7,963 bases of DNA from Syntrophaceae bacterium (lineage in GTDB: Bacteria; Desulfobacterota; Syntrophorhabdia; Syntrophorhabdales; WCHB1-27): NCBI GenBank assembly GCA_003165115.1, contig PLSJ01000291.1, positions 1-7,963 of the forward strand. The letters are read 5' to 3'. Numbering within the stretch: position 1 is the stretch's first letter; each line of letters starts with the position of its first letter. Position numbers and translations under genes: made by a program. Below are positions 1 through 6,546 of this stretch, one piece after another. The notes beneath the pieces were generated by a model. It was not told where the DNA came from. It searched no databases and saw nothing but the letters and a program-made list of their open reading frames with translations.

Positions 1-2
1 GG

Positions 3-38
3 CAAGAAGAGGCGGTGGATTTGGGCGACGTACTATGA
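3..38 (+). CDS. Possible 3' end of an upstream gene
   Basis: Reading from base 3, an open frame enters from the left edge and ends at TGA (36-38). It gives the acidic C-terminal residues QEEAVDLGDVL. Only 11 codons are visible, so no family can be named. A gene tail is plausible because the stop lies just before a likely tRNA promoter, but the other two forward frames are also open here, so this is a weak call. Confidence 0.3.
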   Translation, partial: QEEAVDLGDVL

Positions 39-39
39 C

Positions 40-69
40 TTGTGTAATCTCCTGTCCATATGGTATAAG
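40..69 (+). promoter_or_regulatory. Probable promoter of the tRNA-Ser gene
   Basis: A -10-like TATAAG (64-69) is preceded by TGG, giving an extended -10. A loose -35-like TTGTGT (40-45) lies 18 nt upstream. Transcription would start around 75-77, a few bases before the mature tRNA 5' end at 81. The spacing is right for a tRNA promoter, but the -35 is poor, so this is inference from pattern only. Confidence 0.45.
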
Positions 70-80
70 AATAGGCATGT

Positions 81-173
81 GGAGAGATGTCCGAGCGGCT
101 GAAGGAGCACGACTGGAAATCGTGTGTGCTGGCAAAACCGGCACCGAGGGTTCAAATCCCTCTCTCTCCGCCA
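81..173 (+). tRNA. tRNA-Ser (anticodon GGA), CCA encoded
   Basis: A class II tRNA whose parts pair fully. The 7-bp acceptor stem is 81-87 with 163-169, the discriminator is G170 and CCA is encoded at 171-173. The anticodon stem is 108-112 with 120-124, and the 7-nt loop carries GGA at 115-117, which reads UCC and UCU serine codons. The long variable arm (126-144) forms a 7-bp hairpin, the hallmark of serine tRNAs. The T arm is 146-150 with 158-162 and has the TTCAAAT loop. It lies just upstream of the SRP RNA and dnaX, the same order as the tRNA-Ser, scr, dnaX locus of Bacillus subtilis. Confidence 0.97.
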
Positions 174-192
174 TAAAGACGAGGGTGAAGAA

Positions 193-224
193 GAGGGAGC
201 GCGGGGGAATGCCTCCTCATTTTT
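193..224 (+). terminator. Likely intrinsic terminator between tRNA-Ser and SRP RNA
   Basis: GAGGGAG (193-199) can pair with CTCCTC (213-218), forming six base pairs with G197 bulged and a 13-nt loop. A run of five T (220-224) follows one base after the stem. This would release the tRNA transcript before the SRP RNA. The stem is short and bulged, so efficiency is uncertain. If it does terminate, the SRP RNA needs its own promoter in the roughly 30 bp that follow, and no good one was recognised there. Confidence 0.45.
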
Positions 225-253
225 GCCATCTCCTTACGAGACTGAATTTAAAG

Positions 254-350
254 TGGCCGGGCCCTGCGCAACGTGAGGGTTACAAACCCCGTCAGGTCCG
301 GAAGGAAGCAGCGGTAGTAGCTTCTCCGTGTGCCGCAGGTTGCCTGGCCT
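254..350 (+). ncRNA. ffs: Small signal recognition particle RNA (4.5S type)
   Basis: This is the RNA scaffold of the bacterial SRP, which binds Ffh and its receptor FtsY to bring nascent membrane proteins to the translocon. The conserved domain IV core GTCAGGTCCGGAAGGAAGCA (291-310) is present, including the GGAA tetraloop and the Ffh-binding internal-loop sequences. The basal stem closes well: 255-262 pairs with 342-349 (with a G-T wobble), and CCTGCG (263-268) pairs with CGCAGG (334-339), with TT at 340-341 bulged. The roughly 97-nt size matches the short bacterial form without an Alu domain. The exact ends are set by the stem and may be off by a few bases. Confidence 0.95.
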
Positions 351-407
351 TATTGTTAAGATAATGTTGAATAAGACCCATTCCGTAAAATTGACGCATC
401 GAGTGGA

Positions 408-435
408 CCGCCGCCCCTCGTCCGCCGCCCCTCGT
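408..435 (+). repeat. Two tandem 14-bp copies just before dnaX
   Basis: The unit CCGCCGCCCCTCGT occurs twice in perfect tandem (408-421 and 422-435), ending 23 bp before the dnaX ATG. It is GC-rich and poor in A, and it fills the place where a ribosome binding site would be expected nearby. It looks like a recent slippage duplication in the dnaX leader. Confidence 0.85.
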
Positions 436-458
436 CCGTGGTCTGCCCCGGTAATCGC

Positions 459-2138
459 ATGAGCTATAAAGTCCTTGCACGAACGTGGAGACCGGGGCGT
501 TTCGAAGACGTGGTCGGACAGGCACACGTGGTCACCACGCTGAAAAACTCCATAAGGCGCGGCAGGATAGCGCATGCCTACCTCTTCGCGGGGCCGAGGG
601 GGGTCGGCAAGACTTCCATTTCACGGATACTCGCGAAGGCCGTCAATTGCGTCGAGGGCGTGAAAGAAGAGCCGTGCAACGCCTGCCAGACCTGCAAGGC
701 CATCGGCGGCGGCGGGTTCGTGGACGTGATCGAGATCGACGCGGCCTCCAACAGGGGCATCGACGAGATACGGGAGCTGCGGGAAACCGTGCGCTACCTC
801 CCCATGCAGGGGAGGTACAAGGTCTATATCATCGATGAAGCGCACATGCTCACCGAGCCCGCGTTCAACGCGCTCCTGAAAACCCTCGAAGAGCCGCCCG
901 GCCATAATATCTTCATCCTCGCCACGACCGAGTCCCAGAAGATCCCCTATACCATTGTGTCACGGTGCCAGCGCTTCGATTTCAAGAGGATATCGGAGTC
1001 GCAGATCGTCGAGCAGTTGCGCCGCATCCTTCTTTCCGAGCAGATCGAGTATGACGAAGCGGTGCTCAATTACGTGGTCCGCGAAGCGGACGGAAGCATG
1101 CGCGACGCCGAATCGATACTCGACCAGGTCATCGCCTACAGCGGCAAGCGCATCTCGGAAAAAGACGTGATCGACGTGATCGGAGTGATCCAGCGGGAAG
1201 TGGCCCTCGGCATCGTCAGGGCCGTCATCGAGAAGGACCCCAAGGGAGGGCTGGAGCTGATCGCCCGCAGCCTGGAAGAAGGGAATGACGTCTATCAGAT
1301 ATACAAGGGGCTCCTCTCATTCTTGAGGGACATGCTGATGATAAAGGTCTGGAAAGGCAAGCCCCCCTTCGTCTTCATGGACGACGCGGAATACGAAAAG
1401 GTGACGGGTCTTCTGAAGCAGGTCGAATATTACGAGATACAGAACATGGTGCACCGCATGCTGGAATCGGAAAACCTGGTCCGCGGCATCTTCCCGAAGA
1501 TAGCCCTGGAGGTCCTTTTCATCAATCTCTATAACCTCTCGCAGCTCCGGGACGTGGAGCGGATGATAGGTGCGGCCTCCCAGAAAGAAGAATACGTGGA
1601 AAAGGCCGCCAAAACCGAAAGGTCCGACCCCGCTCCTTCTTTCTCCGTGAAAGACCGGGATATGGAGAAGCCCGCGTACGGCCGCGAGCGCCCCGAGCGC
1701 GCAGCTCCCCGGATGGATGCGCCGCCGTCTCTTGTCTCCTCGCGTGTGCCGCCCCCCGATTCCTCGTCGTACGTGCCGCCTCCCCAGGCCCCTTACAGAG
1801 ACACTTTCCCGGATGACGAGGTCCCGGAAGAGCAGGCGCCGCCGGCCGTCCTCCCTTCGTCGTCGGACGATTTTGTGACCTATCTGAAGGAAAAGAGCAA
1901 GATGCTTTTCGGTATCCTCGCGTCCCTCGATATGAGGGTCGAGGAGGACAAGATGGTCGTCTCCCTGGAGAAGGATTCGGCCTTCGTAAGAAACGACGCC
2001 GTGACAGGTGAGCTCAGGAAACACGCATCGGCGTTTTTCGGCAGAGAGATGACCGTCAGGTTTGTCGACGGATCGGCAACAAGGACGGACACCCTCGATG
2101 ATTATGTGAGGGAAGCGGAGTTGCTGTTTAAGGTATAG
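459..2138 (+). CDS. dnaX: DNA polymerase III subunit gamma/tau
   Basis: This is the ATPase subunit of the clamp loader, which opens and loads the sliding clamp and ties the polymerase cores together at the replication fork. From ATG 459 the protein has 559 residues. The AAA+ module is N-terminal: Walker A GPRGVGKTS (45-53), four zinc cysteines C64, C73, C76 and C79, Walker B VYIIDEAH (122-129), the SRC motif with its arginine finger (168-170), and sensor 2 GSMRD (212-216). Domain III extends to about residue 365. A Pro/Ser-rich linker (about 385-470) leads to a C-terminal tau-like domain (about 470-559). ATG 459 is chosen because MSYKVLARTWRP is the family N-terminus. An in-frame GTG at 438 would add seven residues. 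Neither start has a clear Shine-Dalgarno. No A-rich slippery site for a separate gamma form was seen in the linker. The last 35 bp of coding sequence recur downstream at 2216-2250. Confidence 0.97.
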   Translation: MSYKVLARTWRPGRFEDVVGQAHVVTTLKNSIRRGRIAHAYLFAGPRGVGKTSISRILAKAVNCVEGVKEEPCNACQTCKAIGGGGFVDVIEIDAASNRGIDEIRELRETVRYLPMQGRYKVYIIDEAHMLTEPAFNALLKTLEEPPGHNIFILATTESQKIPYTIVSRCQRFDFKRISESQIVEQLRRILLSEQIEYDEAVLNYVVREADGSMRDAESILDQVIAYSGKRISEKDVIDVIGVIQREVALGIVRAVIEKDPKGGLELIARSLEEGNDVYQIYKGLLSFLRDMLMIKVWKGKPPFVFMDDAEYEKVTGLLKQVEYYEIQNMVHRMLESENLVRGIFPKIALEVLFINLYNLSQLRDVERMIGAASQKEEYVEKAAKTERSDPAPSFSVKDRDMEKPAYGRERPERAAPRMDAPPSLVSSRVPPPDSSSYVPPPQAPYRDTFPDDEVPEEQAPPAVLPSSSDDFVTYLKEKSKMLFGILASLDMRVEEDKMVVSLEKDSAFVRNDAVTGELRKHASAFFGREMTVRFVDGSATRTDTLDDYVREAELLFKV

Positions 2139-2250
2139 ACAATGCCTTCTCCTTTGAGGGGGAAGGCTCCATGCGGCTTTGCCGCTGGAGGGGGCGCTGA
2201 GCCCCGGTAATTGCCGATTATGTGAGGGAAGCGGAGTTGCTGTTTAAGGT
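2100..2250 (+). repeat. 35-bp perfect direct repeat at the dnaX 3' end
   Basis: Bases 2100-2134 (the last 11 full sense codons of dnaX plus the first two bases of the final Val codon) are identical to 2216-2250. The two copies start 116 bp apart. The left copy reads through GTA TAG, while the right copy would read GTT TAA, so each would end dnaX with the same Val residue. The right copy is joined directly to the ybaB leader. The simplest reading is that the original dnaX end is the right copy, and that a structured 81-bp segment entered together with a duplication of the gene end. Confidence 0.93.
2135..2215. mobile_element. 81-bp hairpin-rich insert between the dnaX repeats
   Basis: The segment folds into three adjacent hairpins. 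The first pairs 2144-2152 with 2159-2167 (9 bp, one G-T, loop TTTGAG). The second pairs 2167-2171 and 2173-2177 with 2181-2190 (10 bp, T2172 bulged, loop TTT). The third pairs GGGGC (2191-2195) with GCCCC (2201-2205) around a 5-nt loop. Hairpins one and two share base 2167. The segment contains no gene. Dense palindromes inside a flanking duplication suggest a small non-autonomous palindromic element of the REP or MITE kind. However, 35 bp is far longer than a usual target-site duplication, so slippage or repair-templated duplication is an alternative. Transcribed, it could attenuate or protect the dnaX-ybaB message; no U-tract follows it. Confidence 0.5.
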
Positions 2251-2272
2251 TTAAAGTCTAAAGGAGGCAATG

Positions 2273-2587
2273 ATGGCGAAGGGTTTTGGACAGATTCTGA
2301 ACCAGGCAAAAAAGATGCAGGAGCGTTTCCAGCAGTTGCAGGAAGAGATGGAGTCGAAGACGATAGAAGGACAGTCCGGCGGCGGCATGGTCACCTGTGT
2401 CGTCAACGGGAAGCAGGACCTGATATCCCTCAAGATCTCCGACGAGATATGGAAGGAGCAGGACAAGGAGATGCTGGAAGACCTCATCGTCGCGGCGGTA
2501 AACGAGGGCCTGAGCAAATCAAAGGACCTGTGGAAGGAAGAGCTGGCGAAGATAACCGGCGGCATGCAGCTTCCATTCGGGATGTAG
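2273..2587 (+). CDS. ybaB: YbaB/EbfC family nucleoid-associated protein
   Basis: A small dimeric DNA-binding protein of the nucleoid, almost always encoded between dnaX and recR. At 104 residues it has the full family length. Signature stretches are the N-terminal amphipathic helix with QAKKMQERFQQLQEE (11-25), the core GGGMVTCVVNGKQ (36-48), MLEDLIVAAVNEGL (67-80) and the C-terminal ITGGMQLPFGM (94-104). There are two adjacent ATG codons at 2270 and 2273. The second is chosen because the strong AAGGAGG (2261-2267) is 5 nt from it but only 2 nt from the first, and because MAKGFG is the usual N-terminus. It stops immediately before the recR ATG, so the two are probably translationally coupled. 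Confidence 0.96.
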   Translation: MAKGFGQILNQAKKMQERFQQLQEEMESKTIEGQSGGGMVTCVVNGKQDLISLKISDEIWKEQDKEMLEDLIVAAVNEGLSKSKDLWKEELAKITGGMQLPFGM

Positions 2588-3196
2588 ATGCTTTATCCGG
2601 AACCCATAGAAAGACTGATAGAGCGCCTCTCGAAACTCCCCGGCATCGGAAAGAAGAGCGCGACGAGGCTCGCCTTCTTCCTCCTCAACGCGCGCCAGAC
2701 CTATGTCACCGAGCTGAGCCGCAGCATCGCCGAGGTGAAGGAGAAAGTGAGGCTCTGCGGCACCTGTTTCAACATTACCGATATCGACCCCTGTCCCATA
2801 TGCCGGGACGAAAGGCGCAGCCGCGACACGCTGTGCGTCGTGGAAGAGCCCTCCCACCTGATGGTGATCGAATCGGCGTTTCCCGGCGTCTATCGTTATC
2901 ATATACTCCACGGGGTGATAAACCCCATTGAGGGGATAGGGCCCGACGAGATCAGGATACCGGAGATGAGGGAGCGCATAGCCAGGGAAGGCATAAAGGA
3001 GCTTATTATCGCCACCAACCCCACCATAGAGGGCAATACCACCGCCCACTACATCGTCGAGATGGTCAGGGAGTTCCAGGTGTCGATTACCCGCATCGCC
3101 TCCGGGATACCGATCGGCGGCGACATCGTCTATATCGATCCCCTTACCATCAAGAGCGCCCTGGATAACAGGAGGAGCCTGAAAGAGGGCTCCTAG
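2588..3196 (+). CDS. recR: Recombination mediator protein RecR
   Basis: RecR works with RecO, and with RecF where present, to load RecA onto SSB-coated single-stranded DNA in gap repair. The 202 residues contain the whole family layout. There is a helix-hairpin-helix LPGIGKKSA (17-25) and a zinc finger with C57, C60, C69 and C72. A Toprim domain begins at LCVVEEPS (82-89) and includes the conserved HGVINPIEGIGPDE run (108-121). The C-terminal ASGIPIGGDIVYID (171-184) is the Walker-B-like segment found in RecR. The ATG follows the ybaB TAG with no intervening base. No good separate ribosome binding site is visible, which fits coupling to ybaB. It is the last gene of the dnaX-ybaB-recR group. 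Confidence 0.97.
   Translation: MLYPEPIERLIERLSKLPGIGKKSATRLAFFLLNARQTYVTELSRSIAEVKEKVRLCGTCFNITDIDPCPICRDERRSRDTLCVVEEPSHLMVIESAFPGVYRYHILHGVINPIEGIGPDEIRIPEMRERIAREGIKELIIATNPTIEGNTTAHYIVEMVREFQVSITRIASGIPIGGDIVYIDPLTIKSALDNRRSLKEGS
3173..3194 (+). other. Hairpin overlapping the recR stop, possible weak terminator
   Basis: AGGAGCC (3173-3179) pairs perfectly with GGCTCCT (3188-3194) around an 8-nt loop, spanning the last recR codons. No T-run follows, so it is not a standard intrinsic terminator; a role in 3' end protection is possible. A perfect 12-bp palindrome CCGCCCGGGCGG lies downstream at 3213-3224, in the 58-bp gap before the DedA gene. Whether DedA is transcribed with recR cannot be told from this. 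Confidence 0.35.
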
Positions 3197-3254
3197 TCAC
3201 ACGCACGGCGGTCCGCCCGGGCGGCAGCATAGCGGAGGAGAAAGGCAACATCTC

Positions 3255-3914
3255 ATGGAACTGGTGAAATACGGACTCGATATTATCGTCCACCTGGACA
3301 AGCACCTCGGCCTGGTCATCCAACAGTATGGCTTTTGGACCCATCTGCTGCTGTTCGTCATCCTCTTTTGCGAGACAGGTCTGGTCGTTACCCCGTTCCT
3401 TCCGGGTGATTCCCTGCTTTTTGCCGCGGGCGCCTTCGCGGCCCTCGGCTCCCTCGATATTACGTGGCTTGCCTTCTCCCTGCCCCTTGCCGCGATGATA
3501 GGAGACTCGTCAAACTATTGGATCGGCCGCGTTGCCGGACCAAAAGTATTTTCGAGCGGGGAATCCCGGCTGCTGAATAAGAAGCACCTGGAGAGGACGC
3601 ACGAGTTTTACCTGAAGTACGGCGGAAAAACGGTGATCATCGCGCGGTTCATGCCCATCGTGCGGACCTTCGCGCCCTTCGTCGCCGGCGTCGGCGCGAT
3701 GGGCTACAAGCGCTTTGTCCTGTTCAGCATCGGCGGCAGCATCGGCTGGGTGCTGATCTTCATACTGGGGGGCTATTTTTTCGGCAACATACCCGTCGTC
3801 AGGGCCAACTTCAGCCTGGTCATCCTCGCCATCATAGTGATCTCCCTGCTTCCCGGCATCATCGAATTCGTGCGGGGCCGCCGGCGTATGAGCGCGAGGC
3901 CATCCGGCTGCTGA
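3255..3914 (+). CDS. DedA family integral membrane protein
   Basis: DedA-family (SNARE-associated/VTT domain) proteins sit in the inner membrane. Members are linked to undecaprenyl-phosphate or phospholipid translocation and to proton-dependent envelope homeostasis. The 219 residues have hydrophobic segments at about 30-66, 70-85, 139-178 and 185-206. Family motifs are CETGLVVTPFLPGDSLLFAAG (39-59), GDSSNYWIGR (83-92) and ARFMPIVRTFAPFVAGVGAM (130-149). E40, D52, R131 and R137 fall at almost the same positions as the E39, D51, R130 and R136 reported to be needed in Escherichia coli YqjA. ATG 3255 has a GAAAGG Shine-Dalgarno (3240-3245) 9 nt upstream. The Arg-rich tail (about 207-212) suggests a cytoplasmic C-terminus. 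The transported substrate cannot be read from the sequence. Confidence 0.93.
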   Translation: MELVKYGLDIIVHLDKHLGLVIQQYGFWTHLLLFVILFCETGLVVTPFLPGDSLLFAAGAFAALGSLDITWLAFSLPLAAMIGDSSNYWIGRVAGPKVFSSGESRLLNKKHLERTHEFYLKYGGKTVIIARFMPIVRTFAPFVAGVGAMGYKRFVLFSIGGSIGWVLIFILGGYFFGNIPVVRANFSLVILAIIVISLLPGIIEFVRGRRRMSARPSGC

Positions 3915-3973
3915 GTCCGCACGGCCTGCCGCAGTGATTGGAGACCCCGTAAAAGGTCGCCATCCGATCGCAG

Positions 3974-4047
3974 TTCCCGTAGCAAAAACGATGACACGCC
4001 CGTTCCGTGAAAATACTACATAATTTTTGTTGCTTCTGCGACAGACC
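3974..4047 (+). repeat. Repeat copy A (upstream of the histidine kinase)
   Basis: Bases 3974-4003 are identical over 30 bp to 6550-6579. A second block GCGACAGACC (4038-4047) recurs at 6613-6622 at almost the same distance, with a one-base length difference. The 34 bp between blocks is mostly diverged. In both copies the first block runs into a small hairpin CACG...CGTG, here 3995-3998 with 4006-4009. In this copy only, GTAGCAAAAA (3979-3988) can also pair with TTTTTGTTGC (4024-4033), with two wobbles. The function is unknown. Position and structure suit a leader RNA element, an operator/promoter block, or a dispersed intergenic repeat. Confidence 0.88.
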
Positions 4048-4202
4048 GGACAATCTATTTTCTGTAACATAGTCAATATGTAGGAGAATTTGTTGAGGTG
4101 GACCCGTTAATGCAACTCTTGCCAAGGAGCAGGCCTTGTTCTTGCCGGACAGGAAAAAAGAATCGGGGGGAATACGTGCCGATGCGATAACCTCTTGATA
4201 TG

Positions 4203-4211
4203 TGGTATATT
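4203..4211 (+). promoter_or_regulatory. Possible extended -10 promoter of the two-component operon
   Basis: TGG followed by TATATT (4206-4211) matches an extended -10 and lies 53 bp before the kinase ATG. The same TGGTATA string precedes the tRNA-Ser gene. No good -35 hexamer is found at 16-18 bp, which an extended -10 can tolerate. It overlaps the palindrome TTCTTAAGAA (4210-4219). Confidence 0.4.
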
Positions 4212-4264
4212 CTTAAGAACGATCCTGCCTCCAATGAAGATATCACCGACCTGGAGCTTGACAG

Positions 4265-5914
4265 ATGAATCGAGATAAAGAGTTTAGGGCTTTGAAGACT
4301 TCCGAAACAGACGTTGAGATTCAGGAAGCCCCCACGTATGCCGAGGCAATGATCGACACGGTGCGCGAGCCCCTTCTGGTCCTGGATAAAGACCTGTTGG
4401 TGCTCTCCGCCAGCCGCAGCTTCTACGATACGTTCAGGGTAACGCCAGGCGAGACCGTGGGAAATCATATCTACGACCTTGGAAACGGACAGTGGAACAT
4501 CCCCCGGCTCCGGAAACTGCTTCGGGCCATTCTTAAGAATACCAAACTCGATGACTATGCGGTCGATCACGTATTCCCGGCTATCGGGCATAAATTCATG
4601 GTGCTCAATGCCCGTCGGATTTACAAGGAAAATGTCGGCACAAAAATGATCCTCCTTGCCATTGAAGATGTCACCGCTTTGAAACAGAGAGATGAAGCGT
4701 TGAAAGCGTCTGAAACCCGTTACCGCCGCCTCTTCGAAACGGCCCAGGACGGCATCCTGATCCTCGACGCAGACACGGGACAGATAGACGACGTGAACCC
4801 CTTCCTCATAGATATGTTGGGTTATACCTACGAAGATTTCCAGGGCAAGAAACTCTGGGAGATAGGGGCGTTCAAAGACACCAAGGCAAACAAGACGGCG
4901 TTTACGAAGCTACAGCGCAAGGGGTACGTCCGCTACGAAGATTTACCGCTCACCACAAAAGACGGACGGGAGATTGACGTAGAATTTGTCAGCAATGTGT
5001 ATCCCGTCAACCATCACGAGGTCATCCAGTGCAATATCCGGGACGTTACCGACAGAAAACTGGCCGAAGAAAGACTCCTGGAGGCATACGACGAACTGGA
5101 GGGACGCGTAATGGAGCGCACCGCTCAACTGTCTGAATCGAACAGGCTGCTCAGGCAGGAAATCGCCGCACGTAACATCATCGCAGAAGAATTGGAGAAG
5201 TCCCGGGAAGGGCTGCGCTGCCTCAGCACCCGCTCGCGCAAGGTCAGAGAGGAAGAAAGGACGTCTCTCTCGCGCGAGCTCCATGACGAGCTGGGGCAGG
5301 TCTTAACGGGCATAAAAATGGATGTCGCATGGATAGGGAGAAGAATACCGGAAGACGATACCGCGATCGTTGAAAAAGTAAATTCGTTACTCACGCTCAT
5401 CGATGATGCCATCGTGTCCGTGCAGAGGATCTCGATGGCCTTGAGGCCACCCGCTCTGGACGATTTTGGCCTGTACGAAGCGATGAAGCTGGCGGCAGAA
5501 GATTTCGAAAAGAGGACGAGGGTTGCCTGCGAAATTATTGCGAAGCCGCAGGATATGCTCCTCAAGGGGGAAATTTCCACGGAGGTCTTTCGCATCTTTC
5601 AGGAAGCGCTTACGAACATCGCCCGCCATGCAGGCGCGCAGCGCGTCGTCGTATCCCTGCGGAACGCGGGAGGCAGATTCATTATGGAAGTCAAGGATGA
5701 CGGGAGGGGCATTACAAAAGAACAGATCTCTGATCTGAAGTCTATCGGATTAGCAGGCATGCGCGAACGGGCATTTGTTATGGGAGGATCTCTGACCGTT
5801 GCCGGCGCGCGGGGAAAAGGGACGATCATCACCCTCAGCGTTCCGCTCGGTGAAGGGAAAGAAGAGCCCGGCATAATAAAGCGTCGCCGGAAGAAACAGC
5901 CGAAGGAGGCATGA
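4265..5914 (+). CDS. Cytoplasmic PAS-PAS sensor histidine kinase (HisKA_3/NarX type)
   Basis: A sensor kinase that autophosphorylates on histidine and passes the phosphate to a NarL-type regulator, surely the one encoded next. Of 549 residues, about 24-140 form a first PAS-like domain (with the [15 protein letters not shown] run at 66-80), and 148-265 form a second PAS domain ending in the usual IRDVTDRK (258-265). A long charged, probably coiled-coil helix (266-330) leads to the dimerisation domain with ELHDELGQ and phospho-acceptor H340. The ATPase has an N box [12 protein letters not shown] (445-456), G1 DDGRGI (478-483), G2 GLAGMRERA (495-503) and GKGTIITL (517-524). There is no membrane segment or signal peptide, so it senses something inside the cell. 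No heme- or flavin-binding residues can be assigned by eye. An in-frame TGA lies at 4259-4261, so ATG 4265 is the earliest ATG; GGAG (4253-4256) is 8 nt before it. The tail is very basic. Confidence 0.95.
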   Translation: MNRDKEFRALKTSETDVEIQEAPTYAEAMIDTVREPLLVLDKDLLVLSASRSFYDTFRVTPGETVGNHIYDLGNGQWNIPRLRKLLRAILKNTKLDDYAVDHVFPAIGHKFMVLNARRIYKENVGTKMILLAIEDVTALKQRDEALKASETRYRRLFETAQDGILILDADTGQIDDVNPFLIDMLGYTYEDFQGKKLWEIGAFKDTKANKTAFTKLQRKGYVRYEDLPLTTKDGREIDVEFVSNVYPVNHHEVIQCNIRDVTDRKLAEERLLEAYDELEGRVMERTAQLSESNRLLRQEIAARNIIAEELEKSREGLRCLSTRSRKVREEERTSLSRELHDELGQVLTGIKMDVAWIGRRIPEDDTAIVEKVNSLLTLIDDAIVSVQRISMALRPPALDDFGLYEAMKLAAEDFEKRTRVACEIIAKPQDMLLKGEISTEVFRIFQEALTNIARHAGAQRVVVSLRNAGGRFIMEVKDDGRGITKEQISDLKSIGLAGMRERAFVMGGSLTVAGARGKGTIITLSVPLGEGKEEPGIIKRRRKKQPKEA

Positions 5915-6546
5915 TGCTTCGTATCGTTATTGCCGATGACCACCCGATCGTGCTCGAAGGTCTGAAAGAGATTCTTTCGGATAGCTTCGACGATGTGATA
6001 ATCGATGGAACCGTCACGGGCTATGATCTCATAAGCCACGTTCAGAAAAATCCGTACGATTTGGTTATTCTCGATATCTCCCTCCCTGACATAAATGGTC
6101 TGGAAGTCCTTAAAGAGGTGAAAAAGATAAAGCCTAAGCTCGCCGTCCTTATCGTAAGCATGTACCCCGAGGAACAATACGCATCCCGTGCCCTGAAGGC
6201 CGGCGCACAGGGTTACCTCACAAAAAGAAGTGCATCGAGTGAACTGGTCCTGGCGGTACGTAAAATTTTGTCCGGCAAGAGGTATGTCAGCCCTGCATTT
6301 GCCGAAAAGATGCTGTTTGATTTCGAGTCTGATGCCGAAAGGCCTCTCCACGAACGGCTCTCCGACCGGGAGCTCCAGGTGTTCCGTATGATCGGCGGAG
6401 GAAAGGCGCTGAATCAAATCGCGGAAGAGATCCATTTGAGTGTAAACACCGTGAGAACGTACCGTACTCGCATTCTGGAAAAGATCGGCGTGAAAGGCAC
6501 CAGCGAATTGATTCATTATGCCATCACGCACAGCCTGACAGAATAA
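5914..6546 (+). CDS. NarL/FixJ family response regulator
   Basis: A DNA-binding transcription factor, partner of the kinase just upstream. From ATG 5914 it has 210 residues. The receiver domain (1-118) has the acidic pocket D8/D9, phospho-acceptor D54 in LVILDISLPD, S82 and K104. The LuxR-type helix-turn-helix (about 146-207) has LSDRELQVFRMI (149-160), with the recognition segment around HLSVNTVRTYRTRILEKIGV (174-193). The frame opens at 5911 with two adjacent ATGs. The second is chosen because AAGGAGG (5903-5909) lies 4 nt from it but only 1 nt from the first. Either way it overlaps the kinase TGA (5912-5914), so translation is coupled. Its target genes are unknown; sites in the flanking intergenic regions are an obvious possibility. 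Confidence 0.95.
   Translation: MLRIVIADDHPIVLEGLKEILSDSFDDVIIDGTVTGYDLISHVQKNPYDLVILDISLPDINGLEVLKEVKKIKPKLAVLIVSMYPEEQYASRALKAGAQGYLTKRSASSELVLAVRKILSGKRYVSPAFAEKMLFDFESDAERPLHERLSDRELQVFRMIGGGKALNQIAEEIHLSVNTVRTYRTRILEKIGVKGTSELIHYAITHSLTE

Larger units (their letters stand above)
3915..4264. other. 350-bp intergenic region upstream of the histidine kinase
   Basis: No convincing gene is present. The region holds one copy of a two-block repeat (3974-4047), a 5-bp hairpin CAAGG/CCTTG (4123-4138), two copies of TCTTGCC (4117-4123 and 4140-4146), and a likely extended -10 promoter for the kinase (4203-4211). It is visibly more AT-rich between about 4010 and 4110 than the flanking genes. A 26-codon ORF at 4110-4190 has a weak GGTGG upstream but no recognisable product. 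Confidence 0.6.

Noticed and set aside
35..364. 109-codon + strand ORF across the tRNA and SRP RNA genes
   Set aside because: It runs through two well-paired structural RNA genes and has no ribosome binding site or recognisable domain.
1600..1870. Programmed frameshift in dnaX to make a short gamma form
   Set aside because: The Pro-rich linker contains no A AAA AAG or similar slippery heptamer followed by a stable hairpin.
3974..4047. Repeat copies considered as c-di-GMP riboswitches or integron attC sites
   Set aside because: The conserved cores of the c-di-GMP-I riboswitch are absent, and there are no attC-type paired R/L boxes or an integrase gene.
4110..4190. 26-codon ORF that might be a leader peptide for the kinase operon
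   Set aside because: Only a weak GGTGG precedes it, there is no run of regulatory codons, and no attenuator pair with a T-run follows.
4209..4219. Palindrome ATTCTTAAGAA, also found at 4529-4539 inside the kinase gene
   Set aside because: It is short and AT-rich, and the second copy lies within coding sequence, so chance recurrence is likely.
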